46,729 nucleotides of DNA. Source: a virus. The notes beneath the pieces were generated by a model that was not told the DNA's origin, ran no database searches, and was given only the letters and a program-made list of their open reading frames with translations. This document shows, piece after piece, positions 10,500-16,781 of the stretch. Both the position numbers and the translations under genes were made by a program. Each line of letters opens with the position of its first letter. Position 1 is the first letter of the stretch. The stretch spans positions 1 through 46,729 of the IMG/VR virus record IMGVR_UViG_3300042555_003436; one strand, written 5' to 3'.

Positions 10500-11462
10500 A
10501 TGCAAGACAAAATTCAATTTATTCCTGAAGAAGACTTAAAAGTTGTATCGGTTCCGTTTGCAGCACTGTCTCAAACCCAAAACTGGGGTATGTCTCTAGC
10601 AAACATTCAAGATGTTTGGCAAGTTTCAAAGCAGGGTGAAGGTATAAAAGTAGCAATTCTAGATACAGGTTTCTCAGAACATCCTGACTTGGTTGAGGCT
10701 TGGAAATTAGAAGAAGCTGTAAACTGCTCTGCTGACGCAAGTGTTAATGATCAAGGCAGTGGACATGGTGTTCACGTAGCTGGAATTATTGCTGGTTCTG
10801 ATAATGATTTTGGCGTAGTTGGCGTGGCTCCCAAAGCAAAATGTTATGCTATTAGAGTTCTTGATAATAGTGGCGGTGGAAGCTATGACACTATAGCAGC
10901 AGGCTTGAGAAAAGCAATTGACTTAAACGTAGACATTATTAATATGTCCTTGGGAGCTCCATCTGAGCCTCCATCATTTATTCATGATTTGATCAAAGAA
11001 GCGGTGTCAAAGGGTATTGTTGTAGTTGCAGCAGCTGGAAATGATTCTCATGCAGTTAATTATCCAGCTAGATACGATGAAGTAATTGCTGTTGCTGCTT
11101 TAGATGAAAGTGGAAATCTTGCCACTTTCACATCAAAAGATTTTACAGTAGATATTGTTGCTCCTGGCACTAATATTTATTCCACTCACTTGAATGGAAA
11201 CTATTGTAAAATGTCAGGCACAAGTCAAGCATCTCCATTTGTTGCTGGTATTTGCGCATTGATAAAAGCAGGCTTAAAGAATCAAAATCTTCTTCCTGAA
11301 TTTGGAAATCAATTCTGTCAAGAAGACATGATGGTTGCTTTAAGAAATATTTCAAGTTTGCAAAATGTTCATGTTCAACCTGGAGACGAACAGAATTGGG
11401 GACCTGGAGTTCCTAAACTTGCAAATATTGATTGGTCAACTATTACTGTTAAAAAATCTTAA
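10500..11462 (+). CDS. Subtilisin-like serine protease (S8, intracellular type)
   Basis: This is a complete S8 catalytic domain of 320 residues. Numbered from ATG 10500, the triad is D55 (VAILDTGF), H89 (GHGVHVAG) and S242 (GTSQASPFVAG), with oxyanion Asn181 in AAGND. There is no signal peptide or long propeptide. The N-terminus carries an IxFIPEED segment reminiscent of the LIPY region of Bacillus intracellular subtilisins, so it should act in the cytoplasm or on virion precursors. I chose ATG 10500 over the in-frame GTG at 10491 because GAGGTG (10488-10493) is a well-placed ribosome binding site for the ATG. It follows the giant virion gene by 53 bases and leads a run of two more serine proteases and DnaJ. 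Roles to consider are processing of giant tail proteins or degradation of host proteins; neither is shown by sequence. Confidence 0.95.
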   Translation: MQDKIQFIPEEDLKVVSVPFAALSQTQNWGMSLANIQDVWQVSKQGEGIKVAILDTGFSEHPDLVEAWKLEEAVNCSADASVNDQGSGHGVHVAGIIAGSDNDFGVVGVAPKAKCYAIRVLDNSGGGSYDTIAAGLRKAIDLNVDIINMSLGAPSEPPSFIHDLIKEAVSKGIVVVAAAGNDSHAVNYPARYDEVIAVAALDESGNLATFTSKDFTVDIVAPGTNIYSTHLNGNYCKMSGTSQASPFVAGICALIKAGLKNQNLLPEFGNQFCQEDMMVALRNISSLQNVHVQPGDEQNWGPGVPKLANIDWSTITVKKS

Positions 11463-11524
11463 CTACGAGCAAAAAGCTAAAAAAAAGAAATGTCTTCAGC
11501 TCCTTTTATTACAAGAGGTGAAGC

Positions 11525-11983
11525 ATGAAAAAGAGATTATTAGTTTCTTTGGTAATTGGTTGTATTCTATTGTTATTGGCTTACTGTCAGCCATACAAAT
11601 TAGTAGTAGTTGTTGGTCGTTCAATGATGCCTACATATAAAAATAGACAAATATTGTTGGCAAAAAGAACTAAAGATTTTAAAAAAAGCGATATCGTAGT
11701 AGCTTTGAGTGATGATAGAAGTTTGATTGTTAAAAGAATATTGTATACTCCAGAAGAATACTATTACTACATGATGAAAAAAAATGGAGTTTTTCAACTT
11801 ATAGTTGATAACTCTTATCATTCAATCTTGGAATACAAAAGTTTAGATGACGTTTATATGATGGAATTGAAAGTACCAAAAGATCATTATTATTTAGTTG
11901 GAGACAATCTTAATGAATCTGATGATAGTAGAAGATTTGGAACTATTGATGAAAAAGACATTTTGTACAAAGTAATACAATGA
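11525..11983 (+). CDS. Type I signal peptidase-like protein (S26)
   Basis: The protein has 152 residues with one N-terminal membrane segment (about 5-20) and the conserved boxes of bacterial type I signal peptidase in order: catalytic S33 in GRSMMPTY, SDIVVAL, catalytic K70 in IVKRI, and GDNLNESDDSRRFG at about 126-139. These enzymes cut signal peptides from secreted proteins at the outer face of the inner membrane. It is shorter than E. coli LepB (324 residues) and has a single anchor, as in many Gram-positive or minimal forms. A GAGGTG ribosome binding site precedes the ATG. Its stop overlaps the next protease start (ATGA), implying coupled translation. LexA-like S24 peptidases share the Ser-Lys dyad, but the anchor and the GDN-SDDSR box favour signal peptidase. 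Confidence 0.9.
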   Translation: MKKRLLVSLVIGCILLLLAYCQPYKLVVVVGRSMMPTYKNRQILLAKRTKDFKKSDIVVALSDDRSLIVKRILYTPEEYYYYMMKKNGVFQLIVDNSYHSILEYKSLDDVYMMELKVPKDHYYLVGDNLNESDDSRRFGTIDEKDILYKVIQ

Positions 11984-12654
11984 ATTTTAAATTAGACGTA
12001 AATTATTTGGATGGTTTGATAAAGACTAGCCAGAGCACAGAAAAGATTGAAGATCCAGTTAAAAAAACAATACAACTGGGCCTTCAATCTTCTTGTTCTA
12101 TCTACGTAAGATCTGGTAAAAAAAATTGGTCAGGCAGTGGTTTTTATATTGGTAATAACATTGTAATTACTGCTGGACATGTAGTTCCGAACGATGAAAC
12201 ATTAACTGAAATATTAGTTTCATTTGATAATAAAAATTTTATTCCAGCAACTTTTTTGATATCTGATCCAAATATTGATTCAGGAGCAATCAGAATTGAA
12301 AGAGTACCTGACAACATTCCTGAATTAAGGCTTGTTAATAGCGATTCCGTTGAGGTAGGAGATATAGTTGCTGTTATCGGATCTCCAGAAGGCTTTCACG
12401 ACACAGCTACAGTTGGTAGAGTTTCGAACGTACACCAAACTATCAATGATCCTAATATGCCAGCTTGGAATGATATCATTTTTGTAGATGCAGACATTTT
12501 AGAAGGTTCTTCAGGCGGAATGGTCATTGGCACTGATAATTTAGTTATAGGTACAATAATGGGTGTAACAGGACAACATGCTGATATTGGAGTTGGTGAA
12601 AATGCAGTATGCCCTTCCAATAAAATTACTAATATGCTATCCAAATTAGTATAA
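11980..12654 (+). CDS. Trypsin/HtrA-like serine protease, single domain
   Basis: A 224-residue chymotrypsin-fold protease with triad H67 (ITAGHVV), D100 ([11 protein letters not shown]) and S178 ([10 protein letters not shown]). The layout is closest to the S1C (DegP/HtrA) catalytic core, but no PDZ domain and no signal peptide are present, so it is a stripped-down cytoplasmic or virion form. Residues 14-18 read IKTSQ, the same short motif found in several other proteins of this window (see findings). That suggests a shared processing or packaging signal; if cut there, an 18-residue leader would be lost. The ATG overlaps the signal peptidase stop by 4 bases and has no clear ribosome binding site, so translation is probably coupled. 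A TACAAA box lies 8 bases upstream of the ATG. Confidence 0.92.
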   Translation: MNFKLDVNYLDGLIKTSQSTEKIEDPVKKTIQLGLQSSCSIYVRSGKKNWSGSGFYIGNNIVITAGHVVPNDETLTEILVSFDNKNFIPATFLISDPNIDSGAIRIERVPDNIPELRLVNSDSVEVGDIVAVIGSPEGFHDTATVGRVSNVHQTINDPNMPAWNDIIFVDADILEGSSGGMVIGTDNLVIGTIMGVTGQHADIGVGENAVCPSNKITNMLSKLV

Positions 12655-12655
12655 T
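12650..12655 (+). promoter_or_regulatory. Candidate -10 box for dnaJ
   Basis: A perfect TATAAT lies across the end of the trypsin-like gene, 6 bases before the dnaJ ATG, which has no Shine-Dalgarno. A transcript from it would start at or next to the ATG, making it leaderless. No good -35 box is visible. The genome is AT-rich, so a chance match is possible. Confidence 0.3.
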
Positions 12656-12661
12656 GATTTT

Positions 12662-13645
12662 ATGCCAAACCCATACGATGTACTAGGTTTACCTCAGAAT
12701 TCCTCATTAGATGATGTTAAAAAAGCTTATCGTAAGTTAGCAAAACAATATCATCCTGATGTCAATAAAGAAGCAAACGCTGAAGAAAAATTCAAAGAAA
12801 TATCTCAAGCTTATGAAGATATATTAAATCCCCCACCTCAACAGCCGCATTTTGAACCTCCATTTAATCCTTTCAGAAATACGCCGCAAAATGCATTTAG
12901 ACGTAATTTAAACACACCAATTACAGCAACAATTGAACTTGAATTAGAAGAAATCTATAGAAATGTAGTTAAAAACCTGAATTATGAAAGATTAGCTCCA
13001 TGTGGTGCTTGTTCTGGGGCAGGTGGTAGAGGAAATGTAAACGTTTGTATGACCTGTATGGGATCAGGTGAACATTACATTATTCAAAATTTAGGGTTCA
13101 TGCATGTAAGAAATTATGCTGGGCCTTGTCAGGATTGTTATGGGCGTGGTGAAAAGTTTGAGTCTTTCTGTAATTACTGCAATGGTTCTGGTCATGTAAA
13201 GATTTATGAAAACTTTGATCTAACTATCAATAAAGGCCATGTATATCGTTCTACAATGATTAATGGCAGAGGCAATCATGGTGATATTCATCAAGCACCA
13301 GGTCCTCTTATCGTAGAAGTAATTACCAAACCGAGAGATAAATATGAGATTGATGCCAACTTGAATTTAATTCATGAATTTGAAATTGATCCAGTTATGG
13401 CATTGATTGATCCAGAGTTCAAGTATACACATGTTAACGGAAACAAATTAAATTTTAAGTTCAATACTAGTCTTAAAAATGGTTATGTACATATTGTCAA
13501 AAATAAGGGAATTCCAACTTCAAACGATACATATTCTGACTTACATCTCAAAATAATGTATAAGGTTCCTAAAGATATTTCTGAAGAGGAAACCTTATTT
13601 TTGAAATCATATGTTGATTCTAGAAAAAGGAGGCAAATGTTATGA
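12662..13645 (+). CDS. dnaJ: DnaJ-type (class A) co-chaperone
   Basis: The 327-residue protein has the class A architecture. An N-terminal J domain (about 1-65) carries the HPD motif at 31-33, which stimulates DnaK ATP hydrolysis. A Pro/Phe/Asn-rich linker (about 56-85) replaces the usual Gly/Phe-rich region. Four CxxCxGxG zinc motifs follow (Cys 114/117, 129/132, 156/159, 170/173), then a C-terminal substrate-binding region. It is about 50 residues shorter than E. coli DnaJ (376). A matching DnaK lies 3 kb downstream on the same strand, so the phage supplies both partners. Its stop overlaps the next ATG (ATGA). No Shine-Dalgarno is seen, but a TATAAT box sits 6 bases upstream. Confidence 0.95.
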   Translation: MPNPYDVLGLPQNSSLDDVKKAYRKLAKQYHPDVNKEANAEEKFKEISQAYEDILNPPPQQPHFEPPFNPFRNTPQNAFRRNLNTPITATIELELEEIYRNVVKNLNYERLAPCGACSGAGGRGNVNVCMTCMGSGEHYIIQNLGFMHVRNYAGPCQDCYGRGEKFESFCNYCNGSGHVKIYENFDLTINKGHVYRSTMINGRGNHGDIHQAPGPLIVEVITKPRDKYEIDANLNLIHEFEIDPVMALIDPEFKYTHVNGNKLNFKFNTSLKNGYVHIVKNKGIPTSNDTYSDLHLKIMYKVPKDISEEETLFLKSYVDSRKRRQML

Positions 13646-13860
13646 GTATGGTAAAAAGAGCAACAGGTAAGATTGAAAATTTTACAAGCGCTGAAGGCGA
13701 AGAAGTAAATGCAACTAATCTTGTTTGGGCTGATGAAAAGAAAGATGAAACTGTCACTGCACAAATTAAAGATGAACTAGTGATTCCTGCTACTACAAAT
13801 ATGGATCTTGATCCTAATGCATCTGATGATGATGACAGCGTAATCGCAAAGGACTGCTAA
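13642..13860 (+). CDS. Small acidic protein, unknown function
   Basis: A 72-residue protein whose start overlaps the dnaJ stop by 4 bases and is preceded by a strong AGGAGG (about 13629-13634), so it is almost certainly translated. The N-terminal fifteen residues are basic; the C-terminal half is acidic with a DDDD run. No domain is recognised. Its position between DnaJ and a membrane-anchored protein, only 2 bases before the latter, shows it belongs to the same operon. Confidence 0.7.
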   Translation: MSMVKRATGKIENFTSAEGEEVNATNLVWADEKKDETVTAQIKDELVIPATTNMDLDPNASDDDDSVIAKDC

Positions 13861-13862
13861 CT

Positions 13863-14297
13863 ATGGAATCTCTTACTAATTTATTGAAATCAACCCAGAA
13901 TGAAATTATTATTTATGTAGTTTGTTTTATTTTGGGCAGTGTAGTTTTCTTTTTCTTGGCAAAATCTAAATCTGAAAGTTCAGCTGCATTACAAACTCTT
14001 GAAGTTGTAAAGCTTGTATTGCGCAGTAAATTGGGCGAAAAAGCAGACGGAATTTTAGATATTTGGATTGAAGGCTTAAAGAAAATTCAAGATGGCGAAT
14101 TCTCACAGGATGATGCTGTTGATCAATTTGTAAGATACATTCGTTTAGGATGTGCTCAAAAAGGCATTGAATTATCTGAAGAAGATGTTGACAAGATACA
14201 TATGCTTGTTCTTTCTACATTGGAAACATTTGTAGGTAAGAAACCAAAGCAAATTCAAATTGCAGTTAACAAATTCAACGCAATGAATCATCGTTAG
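13863..14297 (+). CDS. Membrane-anchored helical protein, possible holin-like
   Basis: The 144-residue protein has one strong N-terminal membrane segment (about residues 16-33, IIIYVVCFILGSVVFFFL) followed by a soluble helical region with heptad-like leucines and an FVRYIRLGCAQKGIELSEED segment. One membrane helix followed by a charged helical tail resembles LL-H-type phage holins, but no diagnostic motif is certain, so this is a weak guess. An alternative is a membrane tether for the upstream signal peptidase or chaperone. An AAAGGA ribosome binding site lies 9 bases before the ATG. It is the last gene of the protease-chaperone run and is followed by a strong hairpin. Confidence 0.65.
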   Translation: MESLTNLLKSTQNEIIIYVVCFILGSVVFFFLAKSKSESSAALQTLEVVKLVLRSKLGEKADGILDIWIEGLKKIQDGEFSQDDAVDQFVRYIRLGCAQKGIELSEEDVDKIHMLVLSTLETFVGKKPKQIQIAVNKFNAMNHR

Positions 14298-14314
14298 GAC
14301 TGCTTTCTTTCACA

Positions 14315-14352
14315 AAACAACCATTTTGTTGACATCAACAAAATGGTTGTTT
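14315..14352 (+). terminator. Strong hairpin terminator
   Basis: A perfect 18-base inverted repeat (arms 14315-14332 and 14335-14352) separated by CA closes the protease-chaperone operon. The right arm ends in GTTT followed by CTTTAA, and the left arm begins with an A-run, so it may work in both directions. It fills most of the gap before the helicase gene. Confidence 0.8.
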
Positions 14353-14361
14353 CTTTAATGG

Positions 14362-14367
14362 TATACT
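14362..14367 (+). promoter_or_regulatory. Candidate -10 box for the UvsW-like helicase
   Basis: TATACT follows the terminator and ends 7 bases before ATG 14375, which lacks a Shine-Dalgarno. As with dnaJ and dnaK, the spacing predicts a leaderless transcript. A new promoter is expected here because the hairpin should stop upstream transcription. Confidence 0.35.
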
Positions 14368-14374
14368 GGTTATT

Positions 14375-16141
14375 ATGGTAGAAGTTGAAGTTTACAATGA
14401 TAAAAGTGTCATCATAAACCACGACGATCCTATGGGAAAATTACCCTTCCCTTATCAAGAAGCTTTAAGGAATGAACTTTCCTATAAAGTACCTGATTCT
14501 GAATGGTCTGCAAAGTATAAAACTGGTCAATGGGATGGAAGAATTTCTCTTTATGTGAAGCGAAATCAATCTTTTCCTACTGGTCTTACTATGCGTGTGG
14601 CTCGTCTTTTTGATGAATTGAATGTAACATATAAATTTTCTGATAAAAGAGAAAAGCCCATTAGAGATTACAATATAACTTGTGATTTTATGGGAAAAGA
14701 TCTTCGTGATTATCAAATGATTTCAGGAGACTTATCTCTTAAAAATCAACGTGGAATGCTTGCTCTTGCTACTGGAGCTGGAAAGACTATGACTTCTTGT
14801 TATATCTTTCATAAACTCAAAGTAAAGCCTGTTGTATTCATTGTTCCAGCTATTGAACTTCTCAAACAAACGCAAAAAGAATTTGAGAAATATCTTAAAA
14901 TTGATGGTCAACCTGTTAAAGTTGGTATTGCTGGAGGTGGACTCTGTGATATCAATATGGAAGGCATAAATGTAATTACTTATCAGACAGCTCTTATTGC
15001 ATTTGATAAGAAATATATGGAAAGCAATAATAAGATAGTTGAAGACTCTGGAGAAGGATCTAAACCTACTGGACTTCTTCAAAAAGAATTAGACGAGTCA
15101 ACTATTAAGTACAAAAAAGCTCGACAATTAGCTTCTGGTAAACTTTCAGACTTATATGAAGAAGTTGAAAAAGCAGAAGAAAATGGCACAAAAGATGCTG
15201 AAAAATTGCGCAAGAAATATGAGCGTGAAATTAGTTTACTGATAAAAACAGAATTAGCTGCTTATAAGAAAGCACAAACAGCTTGGGATAATAGGCAAGA
15301 TACATTATTTCAGAAAGCACAAGTTAGAAATGTAATTCAGTGCTGCAATGCTTTGATAATTGATGAAGCACACTTGGCTGCTGTTGTCACTGAAGAAATT
15401 GGAAATCAAGCAAAGCAAGCATATTACAGATTGGGACTTTCAGCTACTCCTTTTCGTACTGACAATCAAGAAATTAGAATTGAAGGCACACTAGGTGGAA
15501 AAGTTTGTGAAGTAAGTGCTAGTGATCTTGTAGAACGTGGCTTTCTTGTTCCACCCAAGATTTTTGTAGTAAATATTAGTACTGTTGAACCTGGACAGAC
15601 TTATCACGAAGTTTACAATCTAAATATAGTAAATTGCTGGGAAAGAAATTTCAGAATTAAACAATTCGCTGAAGGATTGAAAGCAAAGGGTGTTCCAACT
15701 CTTATTCTTGTTGAAAGAATGGAACATGGCAATATTCTTGAAGGAATGATTGAAGATGCTGTTTTTGTTCCTGGAGGCGATAAGGGTGAAATTGATCCTA
15801 GTGATGAGGAAAAGAATTATCGTCGAAGAATGCTTAATTCAGTTGAAAACAACGAGATAATTTTGATTGCAACACAGTGGGCAAATGTAGGTGTTGATGC
15901 TCCTAAGATTTCTGGATTAATTCTTGCGGGTACTAGTTCATCTCCAGTAACTACATATCAGCAAGTTGGAAGAGTGCTTCGTTGTGTTGGAAAGAATGTT
16001 GAGGACTCTATTAAAAACGGAAAACCTGAAGCTATAATTATAGATTTTGCTTCAAGCCATAAGAATTTGAGATCTCACGTAAATATGAGGAAGAAAGTAT
16101 ATAAGAATGAACGAGCCTGGAAGATGTTTGAATTGAAATAA
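14375..16141 (+). CDS. uvsW: UvsW-like SF2 DNA helicase
   Basis: The 588-residue superfamily 2 helicase has Walker A GAGKT (134-138), DEAH (330-333), SATPF (356-360) and a QQVGRVLR motif VI near the C-terminus. The N-terminal 100 residues include GQWDGRISLY, matching the GxWDGR segment of the T4 UvsW N-terminal domain, so the UvsW call is better than a generic helicase. In T4 this enzyme unwinds R-loops and branched DNA and helps switch from origin-primed to recombination-primed replication. Unusual feature: residues about 228-318, between the first strands and DEAH, form a charged coiled-coil-like insert that T4 UvsW (503 residues) lacks. It has no Shine-Dalgarno and follows a terminator, so it probably has its own promoter. 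Confidence 0.9.
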   Translation: MVEVEVYNDKSVIINHDDPMGKLPFPYQEALRNELSYKVPDSEWSAKYKTGQWDGRISLYVKRNQSFPTGLTMRVARLFDELNVTYKFSDKREKPIRDYNITCDFMGKDLRDYQMISGDLSLKNQRGMLALATGAGKTMTSCYIFHKLKVKPVVFIVPAIELLKQTQKEFEKYLKIDGQPVKVGIAGGGLCDINMEGINVITYQTALIAFDKKYMESNNKIVEDSGEGSKPTGLLQKELDESTIKYKKARQLASGKLSDLYEEVEKAEENGTKDAEKLRKKYEREISLLIKTELAAYKKAQTAWDNRQDTLFQKAQVRNVIQCCNALIIDEAHLAAVVTEEIGNQAKQAYYRLGLSATPFRTDNQEIRIEGTLGGKVCEVSASDLVERGFLVPPKIFVVNISTVEPGQTYHEVYNLNIVNCWERNFRIKQFAEGLKAKGVPTLILVERMEHGNILEGMIEDAVFVPGGDKGEIDPSDEEKNYRRRMLNSVENNEIILIATQWANVGVDAPKISGLILAGTSSSPVTTYQQVGRVLRCVGKNVEDSIKNGKPEAIIIDFASSHKNLRSHVNMRKKVYKNERAWKMFELK

Positions 16142-16160
16142 TCTACGACGCTGTAGATTA
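16139..16160 (-). terminator. Hairpin overlapping the helicase stop codon
   Basis: An 8-base inverted repeat (16139-16146 and 16153-16160, loop GACGCT) includes the helicase TAA. Read on the minus strand it is followed by TTTCAATT, so it could weakly terminate the short antisense unit at 16170-16311. On the plus strand no T-run follows. Confidence 0.4.
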
Positions 16161-16169
16161 TAAGTTGCC

Positions 16170-16241
16170 TTACAATTCTACGTTGAATAATGCTGAAATA
16201 ACTTGATTCATCATTTCTTCGAGCTGTTCAAAAATTCTCAT
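16170..16241 (-). CDS. Tiny antisense ORF (23 residues)
   Basis: On the minus strand a consensus AAGGAGG (16251-16257) lies 9 bases upstream of an ATG at 16241; an in-frame ATG at 16247 is too close. The frame encodes MRIFEQLEEMMNQVISALF plus four residues and stops at 16170-16172. It looks like a single amphipathic helix. A complete set of signals surrounds it: a -10-like box, a leader hairpin, the ribosome binding site and a downstream hairpin. It is the only minus-strand gene in the 1-19353 plus-strand block. A function cannot be inferred. Confidence 0.4.
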   Translation of the reverse strand: MRIFEQLEEMMNQVISALFNVEL

Positions 16242-16260
16242 AATCATTTGCCTCCTTACA

Positions 16261-16298
16261 CAAAAATATCCACTGGCCTAGATTTATCCGCCAGTGGA
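16261..16298 (-). terminator. Leader hairpin or attenuator of the antisense unit
   Basis: A perfect 9-base inverted repeat (16269-16277 and 16290-16298, 12-base loop) is followed on the minus strand by TATTTTTG. That is the form of an intrinsic terminator, but it lies upstream of the tiny ORF. It may therefore attenuate the transcript, or cap its 5' end as a stabilising stem. On the plus strand the right arm is followed by CAATAG, so it should not terminate the sense operon. Confidence 0.55.
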
Positions 16299-16305
16299 CA
16301 ATAGT

Positions 16306-16311
16306 AGTATA
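16306..16311 (-). promoter_or_regulatory. Candidate -10 box for the antisense unit
   Basis: TATACT on the minus strand lies 7 bases before the leader hairpin, so a transcript would begin at the hairpin base. No convincing -35 is seen. Confidence 0.3.
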
Positions 16312-16334
16312 CAACATTGAATGGTTTACGTCCT

Positions 16335-16408
16335 ATTAAGATTTCTTAATAAAAGTTAGGCTGCGCTTTGCAAGGAATAATAAATTGCTTATTTGCGCAT
16401 TGGAGGTG
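16335..16408 (+). promoter_or_regulatory. Structured 5' leader of the zinc-protein gene
   Basis: Upstream of the ribosome binding site GGAGGTG (16402-16408) there is a 6-base stem with a 4-base loop (ATTAAG/CTTAAT, 16335-16350). A nested inverted repeat follows: outer TGCGC 16362-16366 with GCGCA 16395-16399, inner GCAA 16370-16373 with TTGC 16385-16388. It ends just before the ribosome binding site, so folding could affect translation. The rest of the 16142-16412 gap holds the antisense unit. Confidence 0.4.
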
Positions 16409-16412
16409 TGCT

Positions 16413-16766
16413 ATGTTTCATCAAACCATCGTCGGCAAACCCAAATGTTGTCTAAATCGTAATTGCAAAACTCAATTCACAAAAGCTTCCCATCTTGGTT
16501 GGCTTCCCAAATCTGAAGTTGAAGTTTATGCAATTATGAGATGCCCAAAATGTAAAGACACATTTGCAGTAGTACAACTTATGTCTATGGCACACGATTA
16601 TAGATCTAATCTGCCAAGAGACGAAAGTAAAGTAACTCCTAGTGGGCCAATAACAAAAAAAGAAACATTGGACTTTAAGAAAAAATTGGAGAATAAGGAT
16701 TCTTTAAAAGAATTAATGGAAGGATATGTGCCTGGAGGGACAATATTACCTGACGAAACAGAATAA
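16413..16766 (+). CDS. Small zinc-binding protein, unknown function
   Basis: The 117-residue protein carries a probable zinc site formed by Cys12/13 and Cys18 (KCCLNRNC) with Cys44 and Cys47 (RCPKCK), as in a treble-clef or zinc-ribbon fold. The C-terminal half is charged and helical. The start at 16413 is chosen because GGAGGTG ends 4 bases before the ATG; the longer frame from TTG 16368 has no such site and would run through the leader structure. It lies 15 bases before dnaK. No specific role is recognised. Confidence 0.75.
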   Translation: MFHQTIVGKPKCCLNRNCKTQFTKASHLGWLPKSEVEVYAIMRCPKCKDTFAVVQLMSMAHDYRSNLPRDESKVTPSGPITKKETLDFKKKLENKDSLKELMEGYVPGGTILPDETE

Positions 16767-16768
16767 TG

Positions 16769-16774
16769 TACAAT
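16769..16774 (+). promoter_or_regulatory. Candidate -10 box for dnaK
   Basis: TACAAT, preceded directly by TG, ends 7 bases before the dnaK ATG, which has no Shine-Dalgarno. It resembles the TGTACAAA at 44149-44156 before the macro-domain gene. No -35 is evident. Confidence 0.3.
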
Positions 16775-16781
16775 TATTCTT

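Noticed and set aside
13863-14297. Firm holin assignment
   Set aside because: One membrane helix and a charged tail fit several families; no diagnostic holin motif or adjacent endolysin supports it.
14315-14352. Attachment site or recombinase site
   Set aside because: The perfect inverted repeat sits right after a stop codon and ends in T residues, fitting a terminator; no integrase gene is in the window.
16142-16412. tRNA gene in the gap after the helicase
   Set aside because: The hairpins do not form a cloverleaf, and no T-loop GTTCRA or acceptor-stem pairing was found.
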